DNA of 64,000 nucleotides from Chania multitudinisentens RB-25 (GCF_000520015.2 NZ_CP007044.2:310001-374000), one strand, 5' to 3'; positions 32,825 through 42,844 are shown, numbered from the stretch's first letter. Notes: generated by a model from the sequence alone, not told the origin. A program made the numbers and translations.

Positions 32825-34261
32825 TTAGGCCTCCACACCCGACTGCGCAGAATTCTGCCTCTTATTCGGTAAAGTCAGTGCCACCAGCAGCCCCAACGCC
32901 ATACCGATCGCCGCAAGATAAAATGCCTGTTGTGCTCCTTGTGCCAGGCCACTACGCAAGAGTTCTCCGCTTACCCCTGACAACCCAGAATTGGCTAAAG
33001 CCACCAACACTGCAAGACCTATCGCATTACCTACGTTAAGCGTGGTTGATGCCATACCCGAAGCGATCCCCTGTTCATGGTGGGCTACCCCTGTACTGGC
33101 TGCAATCCACATCGCCGTCCATACAATACCCTGACCAATACCGGACACAATTAATCCTGGTAAAATCATCATATAGCTCGCATTGGCAACAGCAGCCTGC
33201 GCCATCGCCAGCGTTCCAGCAATGCCAATGAGGCTTCCCAGTAACAGCGCACTGCGCGTTGCCAGGCGGTTTACCAAGCGGGCACCCAATTGCGTCCCCA
33301 TGAAAATTGCCAACGATGGCACAATAAAAGCCAGCCCTGTCTGCAAGGCCGTGTAGCCGAGTACATTTTGGAATAATACGGTCAAGAAATAGGGTAATGC
33401 ACCAAAACTGCCCATATACAGGAAGGTAATGATCATACCTGCCACGAGGCTGCGGTTATTAAAGAGTCGTACTGGCATCAATGGATCACGACTACGTATT
33501 TCAATAAACGCAAAGACCAGTAACAATAAGATTGCCAGTACCAGAGCTACCACGATAGGCATAGCATCCCAGCCATCTTCCGGCCCCTGTACCAGCGCAT
33601 AAACCAGCAGTGTTGCCCCTGTTGTCACCGTCAGTGCTCCAGGTAGATCAAAACTGCGCCGCTCCTGGCTAGTGGTATCTTTGGGGATCACCAGAAACGC
33701 GGCCACAATGGCAATACCAGCCAGCAGCACGTTGACAAAAAAGACTGAAGGCCAACCAAAAGTACTGGTCAGCATTCCCCCCGCCAACGAACCGAGCGTC
33801 AAACCACTGGCTCCTGCCCCACCCCAGATCGCCAGAGCACGATTTCGTGGTGCCCCTTCATTAAATAACCTGTTAATAAGCGACAGAGTAGAAGGAAACA
33901 ATAGCGCCCCACCAATACCTTGCACTGCACGCGCGACAATGATGACCGCTGGGCTCCAGGCAAGCCCTCCAACTAATGATGACAATGCATAAAGCCACAG
34001 AGCAAAGATGAACATACGCCGCTGCCCCAGCAGATCAGCAGCACGTCCCCCCAACAATAAAAAACCGCCACAGAACACCGTATAGGCACTCACCACCCAC
34101 TGCAGCGTCTGCTCAGAGAAACCCAGGCCCGCACCGATCTCAGGTAAGGCCACAAAAACAATATTAATATCCAGCGAGATAATCAGTTGGGCAAAAGCTA
34201 GCAAAGCCAGGCTCCAGCCCAAAGCATGGTGTTTGGCTGTTGGGGAAGAAATTGAAGACAT
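32825..34261 (-). CDS. MFS drug-efflux transporter, DHA2 (14-helix) family
   Basis: A 478-residue inner-membrane proton antiporter. Motif D-like LDINIVFVALPEIGAGL lies in helix 1, motif A GGRAADLLGQRRMF after helix 2, and motif C-like GGAGASGLTLGSLAGG later. The start MSSISSPTAK at 34261 is preferred over an upstream frame that begins with an unlikely 27-residue stretch. It is divergent from an ArsR-type regulator at 34418, which probably represses it. The drug or metabolite is unknown. Confidence 0.88.
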   Translation of the reverse strand: MSSISSPTAKHHALGWSLALLAFAQLIISLDINIVFVALPEIGAGLGFSEQTLQWVVSAYTVFCGGFLLLGGRAADLLGQRRMFIFALWLYALSSLVGGLAWSPAVIIVARAVQGIGGALLFPSTLSLINRLFNEGAPRNRALAIWGGAGASGLTLGSLAGGMLTSTFGWPSVFFVNVLLAGIAIVAAFLVIPKDTTSQERRSFDLPGALTVTTGATLLVYALVQGPEDGWDAMPIVVALVLAILLLLVFAFIEIRSRDPLMPVRLFNNRSLVAGMIITFLYMGSFGALPYFLTVLFQNVLGYTALQTGLAFIVPSLAIFMGTQLGARLVNRLATRSALLLGSLIGIAGTLAMAQAAVANASYMMILPGLIVSGIGQGIVWTAMWIAASTGVAHHEQGIASGMASTTLNVGNAIGLAVLVALANSGLSGVSGELLRSGLAQGAQQAFYLAAIGMALGLLVALTLPNKRQNSAQSGVEA

Positions 34262-34294
34262 AAAGAACACTCCAAGCAAAAGGCTAATGTACGA

Positions 34295-34327
34295 GTAAAT
34301 ACGAACAATAAAACTGTACGTATTTAC
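34295..34327. promoter_or_regulatory. Candidate operator between MFS and ArsR genes
   Basis: Inverted repeat GTAAATACG-15nt-CGTATTTAC in the divergent promoter region, with nearby GTACG copies. It is the probable binding site of the HTH protein at 34418. Confidence 0.6.
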
Positions 34328-34417
34328 CAGTACAATTGTCAAGCACCATGCTTATCACCAATTTTCATATCTGAGTTTCTGTTTGACTGTCCTCGTACTA
34401 TTCGATATGTTGTCAAA

Positions 34418-34777
34418 ATGACTGCTAATCATCCTGACCGTAACCAAATTCACTTGGAAAACGTCCTCACTGCACTGGGTAATCCACTACGTCTAACCGT
34501 AGTGCGGGTACTTGCGGGTGGCGGTGAGCATTCTTGTGGCTCAATATTGCAAGGTATCTCGAAGTCCACTCTGACACATCATTGGCGGGTACTGCGTGAC
34601 AGTGGTGTGATCTGGCAGCGGCCTTACGGGCGCGAAAATTTGCTGTCTTTGCGCCGCGAAGACCTGGATGCCCGTTTTCCCGGTCTACTTGATTCATTAC
34701 TGCAAGCCGTTCAGAACGATCCTGTCACTATCGAAACCACAACGAAAAATATCGCCCCAAAAACTGACGCTTCTTAG
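34418..34777 (+). CDS. ArsR-type winged-helix regulator
   Basis: A 119-residue HTH protein: ALGNPLRLTVVRVLAGG, recognition helix SKSTLTHHWRVLRDSGVI, wing QRPYGRENLLSLRREDL. It has no metal-binding cysteine cluster. It is divergent from the DHA2 efflux gene, a frequent pairing for a substrate-responsive repressor of efflux. The next gene is convergent. Confidence 0.85.
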   Translation: MTANHPDRNQIHLENVLTALGNPLRLTVVRVLAGGGEHSCGSILQGISKSTLTHHWRVLRDSGVIWQRPYGRENLLSLRREDLDARFPGLLDSLLQAVQNDPVTIETTTKNIAPKTDAS

Positions 34778-34993
34778 CGCGCGTTTATCACCCTCAACTG
34801 TTCGTTGAAGCCCCCTTAAGAGCAAAGACACGTGCAGTCAGTTGATAAAGAAATTTATTCGATGGGCCTGTCTGTGGGCTTAAATACTCTGAATGCCCAA
34901 GCATATCTCTTTTTATATCGTGTTAAGGAAAGCAGGAAATGATAGAGAACTCCCTTTCTCTATACACCTACATTGCTGCTTCCTGCCGCTGTT

Positions 34994-36031
34994 TTAGGCT
35001 ATTGCATCCGCAACGACAACCTTGCCGATCGTATCACCTGCTTCCACCAGCCGATGTGCTTCACGCATAGATTCCGCATTCATGGGTGTGATGGTTTTTG
35101 TCAACGTTGTCTGCAATAGCCCCTGATCTATCAGCTCAGCCACTTTACCCAATATCTGATGTTGAACAATGAGATCACGGGTCTGAAACAGTGGCCGTGT
35201 AAACACCATTTCCCAGTGTAATGACAGGCTTTTAGCCTTGAGTGGAGCTGCGTCGAAAGATAAATGGTCATCAATCACCCCCAGTTTTCCATGTGGTTCC
35301 AGCAATTCGATCAGCTCTGGCAGATGGCTGGCCGTATGCGTCAGCGATGCAACATGTGTCACACTCGGCACGCCGAGCGAACGGATTTGCCTACTAAGTG
35401 AATGACGGTGATCAACAATATGGTGTGCGCCCAGAGACAGGCACCAATCCTGGCTTTTCTGACGTGAAGCGGATGCAATAACGGTCAATGTTGTTAAACG
35501 ACGAGCAAGCTGGATGAGCATGGAACCAACCCCTCCGGCTCCCCCGACGACCAGTAGACACCCTGCCTCGCCGTCGGCCATCTGTTCAAGCCTTCCAGTC
35601 GGTTGTACTCCCAATCGTTCAAACAATAATTGCCATGCTGTCAATGCTGCAAGTGGAATGGCGGCGGCCTGAGCAAAGGTTAGGCTGCGGGGTTTTGCGC
35701 CAGCAATACGTTCATCGACCAAATGAAACTCGGCATTGCTGCCGGGCAGATGGAAAGAGCCAGCATAAAAAACTTCATCACCCGGTCTGAACAATGAAAC
35801 CTCAGCCCCCACCGATTCGACGACACCACTGGCATCCCATCCCAGCGTGCCAACCGTATCCGGTACCATCACCAGGCCGCTACGCACTTTTGTATCCAGC
35901 GGATTGACAGAGACGGCCCGAATACGCACTAGCAAATCGTGGGGACCAGGTTTGGGAACCTCTGTTTCAATATCATACAAAGCGTGCGGATCGCTGACCA
36001 CGCTGCCTTTCCGATATGCAATCGTTTTCAT
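34994..36031 (-). CDS. Zinc-type alcohol dehydrogenase / quinone oxidoreductase family protein
   Basis: A 345-residue MDR-superfamily enzyme. The N-terminal GroES-like part has VNPLDTKVRSG and GWDASGVVESVG. The Rossmann fold has VVGGAGGVGSMLIQLARR near residue 157, which binds NADPH. The catalytic zinc cysteines of classical ADH are absent, pointing to a quinone-oxidoreductase-like enzyme of the ZADH/YhdH side. It is divergent from a LysR-type regulator that is now frameshifted. Confidence 0.88.
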   Translation of the reverse strand: MKTIAYRKGSVVSDPHALYDIETEVPKPGPHDLLVRIRAVSVNPLDTKVRSGLVMVPDTVGTLGWDASGVVESVGAEVSLFRPGDEVFYAGSFHLPGSNAEFHLVDERIAGAKPRSLTFAQAAAIPLAALTAWQLLFERLGVQPTGRLEQMADGEAGCLLVVGGAGGVGSMLIQLARRLTTLTVIASASRQKSQDWCLSLGAHHIVDHRHSLSRQIRSLGVPSVTHVASLTHTASHLPELIELLEPHGKLGVIDDHLSFDAAPLKAKSLSLHWEMVFTRPLFQTRDLIVQHQILGKVAELIDQGLLQTTLTKTITPMNAESMREAHRLVEAGDTIGKVVVADAIA

Positions 36032-36108
36032 ACATGCTCCTTTTCCAGAAAAAGGAAAGAATATCCCGCTACCGAATCAGGAAAAATACTGATAAATTTG
36101 TTTCTTTA

Positions 36109-36124
36109 ATGACATTCATGTCAT
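36109..36124. promoter_or_regulatory. Candidate LysR-type operator
   Basis: A 16-bp palindrome, ATGACAT-2nt-ATGTCAT, ending about 15 bases before the LysR start and between two divergent genes. It suits autoregulation and control of the oxidoreductase gene. Confidence 0.55.
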
Positions 36125-36138
36125 GAATTGGAGTGTTC

Positions 36139-37024
36139 GTGAATTATCTGAATGGCGTTTCCCTGTTTGTACAGGTTACCGAATCTGGCAGTTTCGTTGA
36201 TGCCGCACGTTTGGCAGGCATCTCTCCATCGGCCGTCAGCAAGAGTATTTCACGACTCGAACAGCGCCTTTCTGTCAGGCTTTTCCACCGTAGTACCCGC
36301 AGTCTTTCATTAACAACCGAAGGAAAAATTTATCTCGAAACCTGTCACAAAGTATTGGCTGAGTTACAGTCCGTGGAATCAAAACTGGGTCAATCCATCG
36401 TGCAACCTCAGGGCGTATTGCGGATCAGCCTACCGATGGTCAGTGGTTTTTTTACTCCCGATCCTGTCAGATTTCAGCTCCCGTTACCCTGCTGTGCAAT
36501 TAGATATGGAGTTTACCGATCGCCTGGTCGATATCATTGCCGAAGGGTTTGATATCGTCATTCGCACAGGCCCCCTTCAGGACTCCAGGCTCTCTGCGCG
36601 ACGGCTGCTCGGTTTCAAAGGGAAAATCGTTGGCTCACCGGGCTATTTCGATCGGAAAGGCATCCCTGTACATCCATCCGAACTGGAACACCATGCATGC
36701 CTGCACTACCGCTTCCCCCATTCTGGAAAAACCGAAAAGTGGTGTTTCTCATCGGAAGCCAATATCAAAGAACTCAGCCTGCCAACGGCAATGATCTGCA
36801 ATAGTCTGGAAGCCCGTATTCATTACGCAAAACAGGGAGTGGGCCTTGCATGGGTACCTGATTTTTCTGTCAATACCGCGTTGGAAGAAGGTTCACTGCG
36901 GAGCGTGCTAGACAGCTTTATTGCCCACACGGATGCCTTTTCAATGGTTTGGCCTTCCGGCAGACAGACAATACCCAAGCTACGGACATTCATTGACTTC
37001 ATGAGCTCACACAGGTCGCTCTAA
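36139..37024 (+). pseudogene. LysR-family regulator, frameshifted in a T7 run
   Basis: The DNA-binding half is read from GTG 36139, with GGAG upstream: AARLAGISPSAVSKSISRLE. The effector half is in another frame and ends at 37024 (FLLPILSDFSSRYPAVQL onwards). Removing one T from the seven T at 36447-36453 joins them as VSGFLLPILSDF. Either a slipped-strand mutation, a phase-variable homopolymer or a sequencing error. The neighbour gene at 34994 may therefore have lost its regulator. Confidence 0.85.
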
Positions 37025-37054
37025 AATAAAATCGGTGGTGGTTATGAGGGTTGC

Positions 37055-37260
37055 CTTTGGCAGACTATCAGCCCGGTTGTGCCATTCTGACAGCCCTCTA
37101 GCTGCATGTTTCTTGTTATGCCGCATCAAGGGCGCGCTGTAACTGCAACCGACAAGGCCGAAGGCCGTATCAGGGGATTCGCTAGAGTCACGTAGCGGTT
37201 TCATATGGATGAAACGGAATCACCGAGCCATGACATTTCCGATGCCCCCATCCGAACCAG
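37055..37260. pseudogene. Fossil of an integrase tail plus Hcp-effector cassette
   Basis: Positions 37066-37121 repeat the end of the integrase scar at about 45580-45644; 18 bp at 37104-37121 are identical. Positions 37149-37175 match the flank of cassette A (from 11622), and 37191-37218 match the effector gene tail (from 12084). The middle is deleted. This is the third, dead copy of the cassette. The rest of 37025-37383 has no gene. Confidence 0.7.
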
Positions 37261-37383
37261 CAGTTGGCAGGCTACGTAAAATGCTTTTTTGCTCGTTTTA
37301 CGTCATCGGTCTGCTTAAGTATGAACCAGTACACTTCAAACTCCTGTATCACACTACGTATACCGTTTAACGGTACGTTACTG

Positions 37384-38322
37384 CTACTGTGCCATCCCCC
37401 TGCGACGCAGGGCATCAATATCACGCTTTGGTGGCACGCCAAAGAGACGGCCATATTCACGGCTGAACTGCGATGGGCTCTCATAACCAACAAGGAACGC
37501 TGCGCTCGCGGCATCAAAACGCTCGTTTAGCATAAGCCGCCTTGCCTCGTTCAGGCGCAGCCATTTCTGGTACTGCAAGGGGCTCATCGCGGTCAGCAAG
37601 CGGAAGTGGTGATGCAGGGTTGATGTGCTCATTTGCGCATGGGTCGCGAGTTCGTCGATGCTTAACGGCTGGGCATAATTTACCCTCAGCCAATTGATAG
37701 CCCTGGCGATTCGATGGCTCTGATTGCCCACCGAGGCAATCTGCCAGAGGCGTGCGGCCAGGTCGCTCGTCAGCAAGCGGAAATGAATCTCCCGCTCAAT
37801 GAGTGGTGCGAGCACCGCTATCGCATCAGGCTCATCAAGCAAAGCCAGCAAGCGCCCGAATGGTTCCAGCAACGCCGGTGTCATCGTGCCCAGAGCCGTG
37901 CTCCTCTCGTTAGTGCGCTCACGGGGGGGTGGCAAGCCGCTCTGTGCAATGAGCTCTGCCATCACCCGAAAATCCAGCTTGAGCGCCAAGCCCAGACAGG
38001 GCTTGGCCGTGTTCGCAGCAAGAACCTGTGAACAGGCTGGAATATCGAGTGAATTGAGCACAAAATTTCGGGTATCGTAGGCAAACGATTGGTCGCCAAT
38101 CAGCAGTTGTTTAGCGCCCTGAACCACAAAAACGAGGCTGGGTTCGATCATGCATGCGCAGGGTTCGCTCAGCGCTTCTCTCCGAAAGAAGGTTAGATTC
38201 TTGATCAGGGTTGAGCAATCACCTTCTCTTTTGAGCCATTTTCCAATGATATCGGCCAGATCCGTGTGCATAGCACTCAACAACGGATCAGGGTGTTGCT
38301 CAAGCGGTTCTTGAACCAACAT
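37384..38322 (-). CDS. AraC-family regulator (AraC_N / YqhC-like)
   Basis: A 312-residue regulator. The N-terminal AraC_N domain includes CMIEPSLVFVVQGAKQLLIG. The C-terminal double HTH has SIDELATHAQMSTSTLHHHFR and FLVGYESPSQFSREYGRLFG. The ATG at 38322 has GGGAG seven bases upstream, so the longer frames are not used. YqhC-type regulators activate aldehyde reductase genes. Here it is divergent from a YahK-like dehydrogenase and three further genes, which it probably controls in response to aldehydes or electrophiles. Confidence 0.85.
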   Translation of the reverse strand: MLVQEPLEQHPDPLLSAMHTDLADIIGKWLKREGDCSTLIKNLTFFRREALSEPCACMIEPSLVFVVQGAKQLLIGDQSFAYDTRNFVLNSLDIPACSQVLAANTAKPCLGLALKLDFRVMAELIAQSGLPPPRERTNERSTALGTMTPALLEPFGRLLALLDEPDAIAVLAPLIEREIHFRLLTSDLAARLWQIASVGNQSHRIARAINWLRVNYAQPLSIDELATHAQMSTSTLHHHFRLLTAMSPLQYQKWLRLNEARRLMLNERFDAASAAFLVGYESPSQFSREYGRLFGVPPKRDIDALRRRGMAQ

Positions 38323-38563
38323 AGGCATCTCCCAGAATCTTCCACGATTCAAGAATACACCAACGCCTCCCGAGTGTCGTATACCCCTTCGCAATGCCGG
38401 AGGATCAGGCAAGAAATGTGCAGGATTCTGCTATCGAAAATCTGAGCGATAAGCCGAAGATACACTCATCAGTAATACATAGACGAAGGACGATGGTTTA
38501 ACAGATATCACCAAAGTCCATATCGGCACGCTTTATTTCCAATAACCACTGAAGGAATGCACC

Positions 38564-39613
38564 ATGAAAGTTAATGCCTATGGCGCTTATGCCGGTGACA
38601 AACCCCTTGAACCCTTGCAGATCACCCGCCGCACACCGGGCGCGCACGACGTGCAGATCGACATTGCCTACTGCGGTATCTGCCACTCTGACTTGCATCA
38701 GGTACGTACCGAATGGGCCGGCACGCAATTCCCATGCGTTCCCGGCCATGAGATCGTTGGGCGTGTGGTTACCGTCGGTGCGCACGTCTCGGGATTCAAG
38801 CCGGGCGATCTGGTTGGTATCGGTTGCATTGTCGATAGCTGCAAGCACTGCGAGGAATGCGATGCTGGTCTGGAAAATTACTGTGACAACCTGATCGGCA
38901 CGTATAACTTCCCAACGCCAGACGAACCCGGCTGGACTCTAGGTGGCTATTCACAAAAGATCGTCGTACACGAACGCTATGTGCTGCGCATCCGCCACCC
39001 GGAAGAACAGCTTGCTGCTGTGGCACCGCTGTTATGCGCGGGCATCACCACTTACTCGCCGCTGCGCCACTGGAACGCAGGGCCTGGCAAGAAGGTCGGT
39101 ATCGTCGGCATAGGTGGCCTGGGCCACATGGGTATCAAGCTGGCGCATGCGATGGGCGCACATGTGGTCGCCTTCACCACGTCCGAATCCAAACGCGCAG
39201 ATGCCAAGATGCTGGGGGCGGACGAGGTGGTAGTCTCGCGCAACGCCGATGAAATGGCAGCCCATGCCAAAAGTTTCGACCTGATCGTCAACACCGTAGC
39301 AGCACCGCACAACCTGGATGCCTTCCTGGCGCTGCTCAAGCGCGATGGCACCCTGACGCTGGTGGGAGCACCCGCTTCGCCGCACCCTTCTCCCGAAGTG
39401 TTCAACCTGATCTTCAAACGCCGCTCCATCGCCGGTTCGATGATCGGTGGCATCCCCGAGACCCAGGAAATGCTCGATTTCTGCGCCGAGCACGGCATCG
39501 TCTCGGACATAGAGTTAATCCGCGCCGACGAGATTAATGCTGCCTACGAACGGATGTTGAAAGGCGACGTCAAGTATCGCTTCGTGATCGACAACGCCAC
39601 CCTTACCGCTTGA
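38564..39613 (+). CDS. NADP-dependent zinc alcohol dehydrogenase (YahK/CAD-like)
   Basis: A 349-residue aldehyde reductase of the cinnamyl-alcohol-dehydrogenase type. Catalytic zinc ligands are in YCGICHSDLH and GHEIVG, the structural zinc cysteines in CIVDSCKHCEECDAGLENYC, and the dinucleotide fold is VGIGGLGHMGIKLAHAMG. It starts MKVNAYGAYAGDKPLEP like E. coli YahK. It is first in a likely operon with the hydrolase, MFS and cyclophilin-like genes, divergent from AraC. Confidence 0.92.
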   Translation: MKVNAYGAYAGDKPLEPLQITRRTPGAHDVQIDIAYCGICHSDLHQVRTEWAGTQFPCVPGHEIVGRVVTVGAHVSGFKPGDLVGIGCIVDSCKHCEECDAGLENYCDNLIGTYNFPTPDEPGWTLGGYSQKIVVHERYVLRIRHPEEQLAAVAPLLCAGITTYSPLRHWNAGPGKKVGIVGIGGLGHMGIKLAHAMGAHVVAFTTSESKRADAKMLGADEVVVSRNADEMAAHAKSFDLIVNTVAAPHNLDAFLALLKRDGTLTLVGAPASPHPSPEVFNLIFKRRSIAGSMIGGIPETQEMLDFCAEHGIVSDIELIRADEINAAYERMLKGDVKYRFVIDNATLTA

Positions 39614-39638
39614 ATACGGCTTATTCAGAGGAGTCTCT

Positions 39639-40763
39639 ATGACCAAGAAGAATGAAACCGGCAACACATTCGCGGGTCAGAGTGTAACTGACCCAGGACG
39701 CCGCAATCTGCTGAAAGTGACTGGCGCTGGCATTGCCGCCTTGAGCGTCGGGGTGCTCGCCACGCAGCACGCTTTCGCGCAGTCGCCACCCATTCAACTC
39801 GGCGACAAATGGGACAAAACCTTTGCCAAAAGCGACCAAGTTGACCACCAGAAAGTCAGCTTCAAAAATCGCTACGGCATCACCCTGGCGGCCGATCTGT
39901 ACCAGCCGAAAAACGCCCATGGCAAATTGGCCGCGCTTGCCATCAGCGGCCCGTTTGGGGCGGTGAAGGAGCAGTCATCGGGTCTGTATGCACAAACCAT
40001 GGCGGAACGCGGATTCGTCACGCTGGCTTTTGATCCGTCCTATACCGGGGAAAGCGGAGGCACGCCGCGCGATGTCGCCTCACCGGACATTAACACCGAA
40101 GATTTCAGCGCAGCGGTGGACTATCTCGGCCTGCTGCCTTTTGTTGATCGCGAGCGTATTGGCATCATTGGTATCTGTGGCTGGGGCGGTATGGCGTTGA
40201 ATGCCGTCGCCGTAGACAAACGCGTGAAGGCGGTCGTCGCCAGCACCATGTACGACATTACGCGCGTCATTTCCAAGGGCTACAACGACAGTGTGACACT
40301 CAAACAACGCACGCAAACGCTGGAGCAACTGAGCCAGCAGCGGTGGGTGGATGCGGAAAAGGGAACCCCAGCCTATCAAGCTCCCTACAATGACTTGAAG
40401 GGGGGCGAAGCACAGTTCCTGGTGGACTATCATAACTACTACAGAACGCCGCGCGGCTACCATCCACGCGCGGTCAATTCAGGCAATGCATGGACGGTTA
40501 CCACACCGCTCTCGTTCATCAACATGCCGATCCTGACCTACATCGCGGAAATTTCGCCGCGCCCGGTCCTGTTCATCCATGGCGAAAAGGCACATTCACG
40601 CTATTTCAGCGAAACCGCCTATGCCGCGGCGGCAGAGCCAAAAGAACTCATGATTATTCCAGGTGCCAATCACACGGATTTGTACGACCAAATGGCCGTA
40701 ATTCCGTTCGACAAGCTGACTGCGTTCTTCAAACAGCACCTGGTAGCGACAAGCCCTGCATGA
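39639..40763 (+). CDS. Tat-exported alpha/beta hydrolase (dienelactone-hydrolase-like)
   Basis: A 374-residue protein with a twin-arginine signal (GRRNLLKVTGAGIAALSVGV, cut near AFA-QS), so it should fold in the cytoplasm and act in the periplasm. The alpha/beta hydrolase core has GICGWGG in place of GxSxG, making cysteine the likely nucleophile. The acid lies around FIHGEKAHSR and the histidine in GANHTDLY. It follows the dehydrogenase by 25 bp. Substrate unknown; a role in handling esters or lactones is inferred. Confidence 0.85.
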   Translation: MTKKNETGNTFAGQSVTDPGRRNLLKVTGAGIAALSVGVLATQHAFAQSPPIQLGDKWDKTFAKSDQVDHQKVSFKNRYGITLAADLYQPKNAHGKLAALAISGPFGAVKEQSSGLYAQTMAERGFVTLAFDPSYTGESGGTPRDVASPDINTEDFSAAVDYLGLLPFVDRERIGIIGICGWGGMALNAVAVDKRVKAVVASTMYDITRVISKGYNDSVTLKQRTQTLEQLSQQRWVDAEKGTPAYQAPYNDLKGGEAQFLVDYHNYYRTPRGYHPRAVNSGNAWTVTTPLSFINMPILTYIAEISPRPVLFIHGEKAHSRYFSETAYAAAAEPKELMIIPGANHTDLYDQMAVIPFDKLTAFFKQHLVATSPA

Positions 40764-40931
40764 TGGCTTGAAGCAGACGGGGCACCCACGACAGGAGCCG
40801 GAGCCGGAGCCGAACTGAATTCAAACGTGCTCCGGTTATTTTGACGCGTAGCTGTTTTTCACTTCGTCATGCTCGCCCACTCGGACACGCATAGCGATTT
40901 CCTATAAGCATCAAAACATACGAAGAATTTC

Positions 40932-42146
40932 ATGGCACCTGACATTTCTAACGCCTCTATGGAGAGCACAATTGAAACGAGTGATAGACCCGCTTACTGG
41001 AGCGGCGTCTTCGCCATGTCGCTCTGTGTATTTACACTCATTGCCTCCGAATTCATGCCCGTCAGCCTTCTGACACCGCTCGCCACCGACCTGCGGATAA
41101 CCGAAGGAATGGCTGGTCAAAGCATCACGATATCCGGTGCATTCGCGGTTCTGACCAGCCTGTCGATTTCAGCGCTGGCTGGCACCATGGACCGCAAGAC
41201 GCTGTTGCTGGTACTGACCGTTCTAATGGGGATCTCCGGCGCTATCGTGGCGCTTGCACCAAATTACCTGATTTACATGGCTGGCCGTGCGCTTATTGGA
41301 GTAGTAATCGGTGGCTTCTGGTCCATGTCGACCGCCATGGCGATGCGCCTGGTGCCCTCTGATCAAGTACCCAAAGCTCTGGCCATCTTCAACGGTGGTA
41401 ACGCACTGGCGACGGTGATTGCTGCACCACTAGGAAGCTACCTGGGTTCCATCGTCGGATGGCGCGGCGCGTTCTTCGCTCTGGTGCCCATGGCGCTGAT
41501 CACCTTGACCTGGCAATGGATCGCCTTGCCATCCATGCAGGCAGATGCACGCACCTCTGGCTCCAGCAATGTGTTCAAGGTGCTCAGGAACCGCGCCGTC
41601 GCCTTTGGCATGGCAGGGTGTGGCGCCTTCTTCATGGGGCAGTTCGCCCTGTTTACTTATCTGCGTCCCTTTCTCGAAATCATCACGCACGTCAGCGTTT
41701 CCACCTTATCGCTACTGCTGCTGGTCATCGGTATAGCAGGCTTTATCGGCACCCTGGTCATCAGTACGATCCTCAAACGGAGCTTGTACGCTCCGCTTAT
41801 CACCATTCCGATCCTGATGGCAGTGATTGCCGTAGGATTAATTCCGCTCGGAGCCTGGGTTGTTCCGGTGACCGTGCTGCTGAGTCTGTGGGGATTGATG
41901 GCAACGACCATGCCGGTGGGTTGGTGGAGTTGGATTGCACAAGCCATGCCGAACAACGCCGAGGCAGGAGGAGGGCTGATGGTGGCCGTCATCCAGTTTG
42001 CCATCGCATTGGGCTCGACCGTTGGAGGGGTACTGTTCGATATCCGCGGATACCAAAGTACCTTTGTAGCCAGCGCAGTTATGCTGCTATTCGGTGCTTT
42101 CCTGGCCTTTCAGACATCGCGCGCACAAATACAGCAGGGCATCTGA
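40932..42146 (+). CDS. MFS transporter, DHA1 (12-helix) family
   Basis: A 404-residue efflux-type transporter: FTLIASEFMPVSLLTPLATD in helix 1, motif A-like DRKTLLLVLTVLMG and GRALIGVVIGGFWSMSTAMA, as in the NepI/YdhP/AraJ group. Twelve hydrophobic segments are visible. It probably exports a sugar-like or small aromatic compound. It sits third in the AraC-controlled cluster. Confidence 0.88.
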   Translation: MAPDISNASMESTIETSDRPAYWSGVFAMSLCVFTLIASEFMPVSLLTPLATDLRITEGMAGQSITISGAFAVLTSLSISALAGTMDRKTLLLVLTVLMGISGAIVALAPNYLIYMAGRALIGVVIGGFWSMSTAMAMRLVPSDQVPKALAIFNGGNALATVIAAPLGSYLGSIVGWRGAFFALVPMALITLTWQWIALPSMQADARTSGSSNVFKVLRNRAVAFGMAGCGAFFMGQFALFTYLRPFLEIITHVSVSTLSLLLLVIGIAGFIGTLVISTILKRSLYAPLITIPILMAVIAVGLIPLGAWVVPVTVLLSLWGLMATTMPVGWWSWIAQAMPNNAEAGGGLMVAVIQFAIALGSTVGGVLFDIRGYQSTFVASAVMLLFGAFLAFQTSRAQIQQGI

Positions 42147-42173
42147 GCCATGCCTATATAGCAAGGAGAATCC

Positions 42174-42719
42174 ATGGACAACAAAATCTTTGAGCCCGGC
42201 ACAGAGAGCCCATACACTTCTCTGCCCATAGCGGATCGCCGTCACGCCAGACATCTACTGTTCATGTGGCGGCTCGGGCTTGGTCTGCCACTGTTTTTCC
42301 TTGCACTGTGTGCTTGCAATGCAACCCAAGCGGCTCTCTCTGTTGCTCAAGCATCCAAGGGGTCGGAAACATCACGCATATGGATGAGCGTTGGCGAACA
42401 TCGCTTCTCCATCACTCTGGCTGATACCGATGCCGCTCATGCATTCGCCGCCATGTTGCCACTGGCACTGGATATGGAGGAACTCAACGGTAACGAGAAA
42501 CACGGCGAATTGCTAAAGGGATTGCCCACAAATGCAAGCCAGTCCGGCACAATCCGCAACGGTGACCTCCTGCTGTGGGGCGCGCGCACCGTAGTTGTCT
42601 TCTATCGGACCTTCGATTCGCCCTACTCATACACCCGTCTCGGCAGAATAGACGACCCAAGCAGCCTGGCCCAGACACTTGGCCGAGGCAATGTGCAGAT
42701 GACGTTTTTCAAGGACTAG
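42174..42719 (+). CDS. Cyclophilin-like fold protein, membrane-anchored or secreted
   Basis: A 181-residue protein. A hydrophobic segment LGLGLPLFFLALCACNA around residues 34-50 may be a signal or a lipoprotein-type anchor. It is followed by a cyclophilin-like domain: ADTDAAHAFAAMLPLALDME, GTIRNGDLLLWG, VVFYRTFDSPYSYTRLG. The family is common beside aldehyde reductases and efflux genes; its biochemical role is not known. It is last in the operon, 27 bp after the MFS gene. Confidence 0.75.
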   Translation: MDNKIFEPGTESPYTSLPIADRRHARHLLFMWRLGLGLPLFFLALCACNATQAALSVAQASKGSETSRIWMSVGEHRFSITLADTDAAHAFAAMLPLALDMEELNGNEKHGELLKGLPTNASQSGTIRNGDLLLWGARTVVVFYRTFDSPYSYTRLGRIDDPSSLAQTLGRGNVQMTFFKD

Positions 42720-42844
42720 ACATCCGATAAAGGACAGGGGAATACCAGGCAATTACACAATCTCGTTTACAGCCTCAAAAAGAACAGGGAGACATCCTTG
42801 CCTCTTTACCTTTACCGATCCACTTCGCCAAAAACTTGGTGGCA

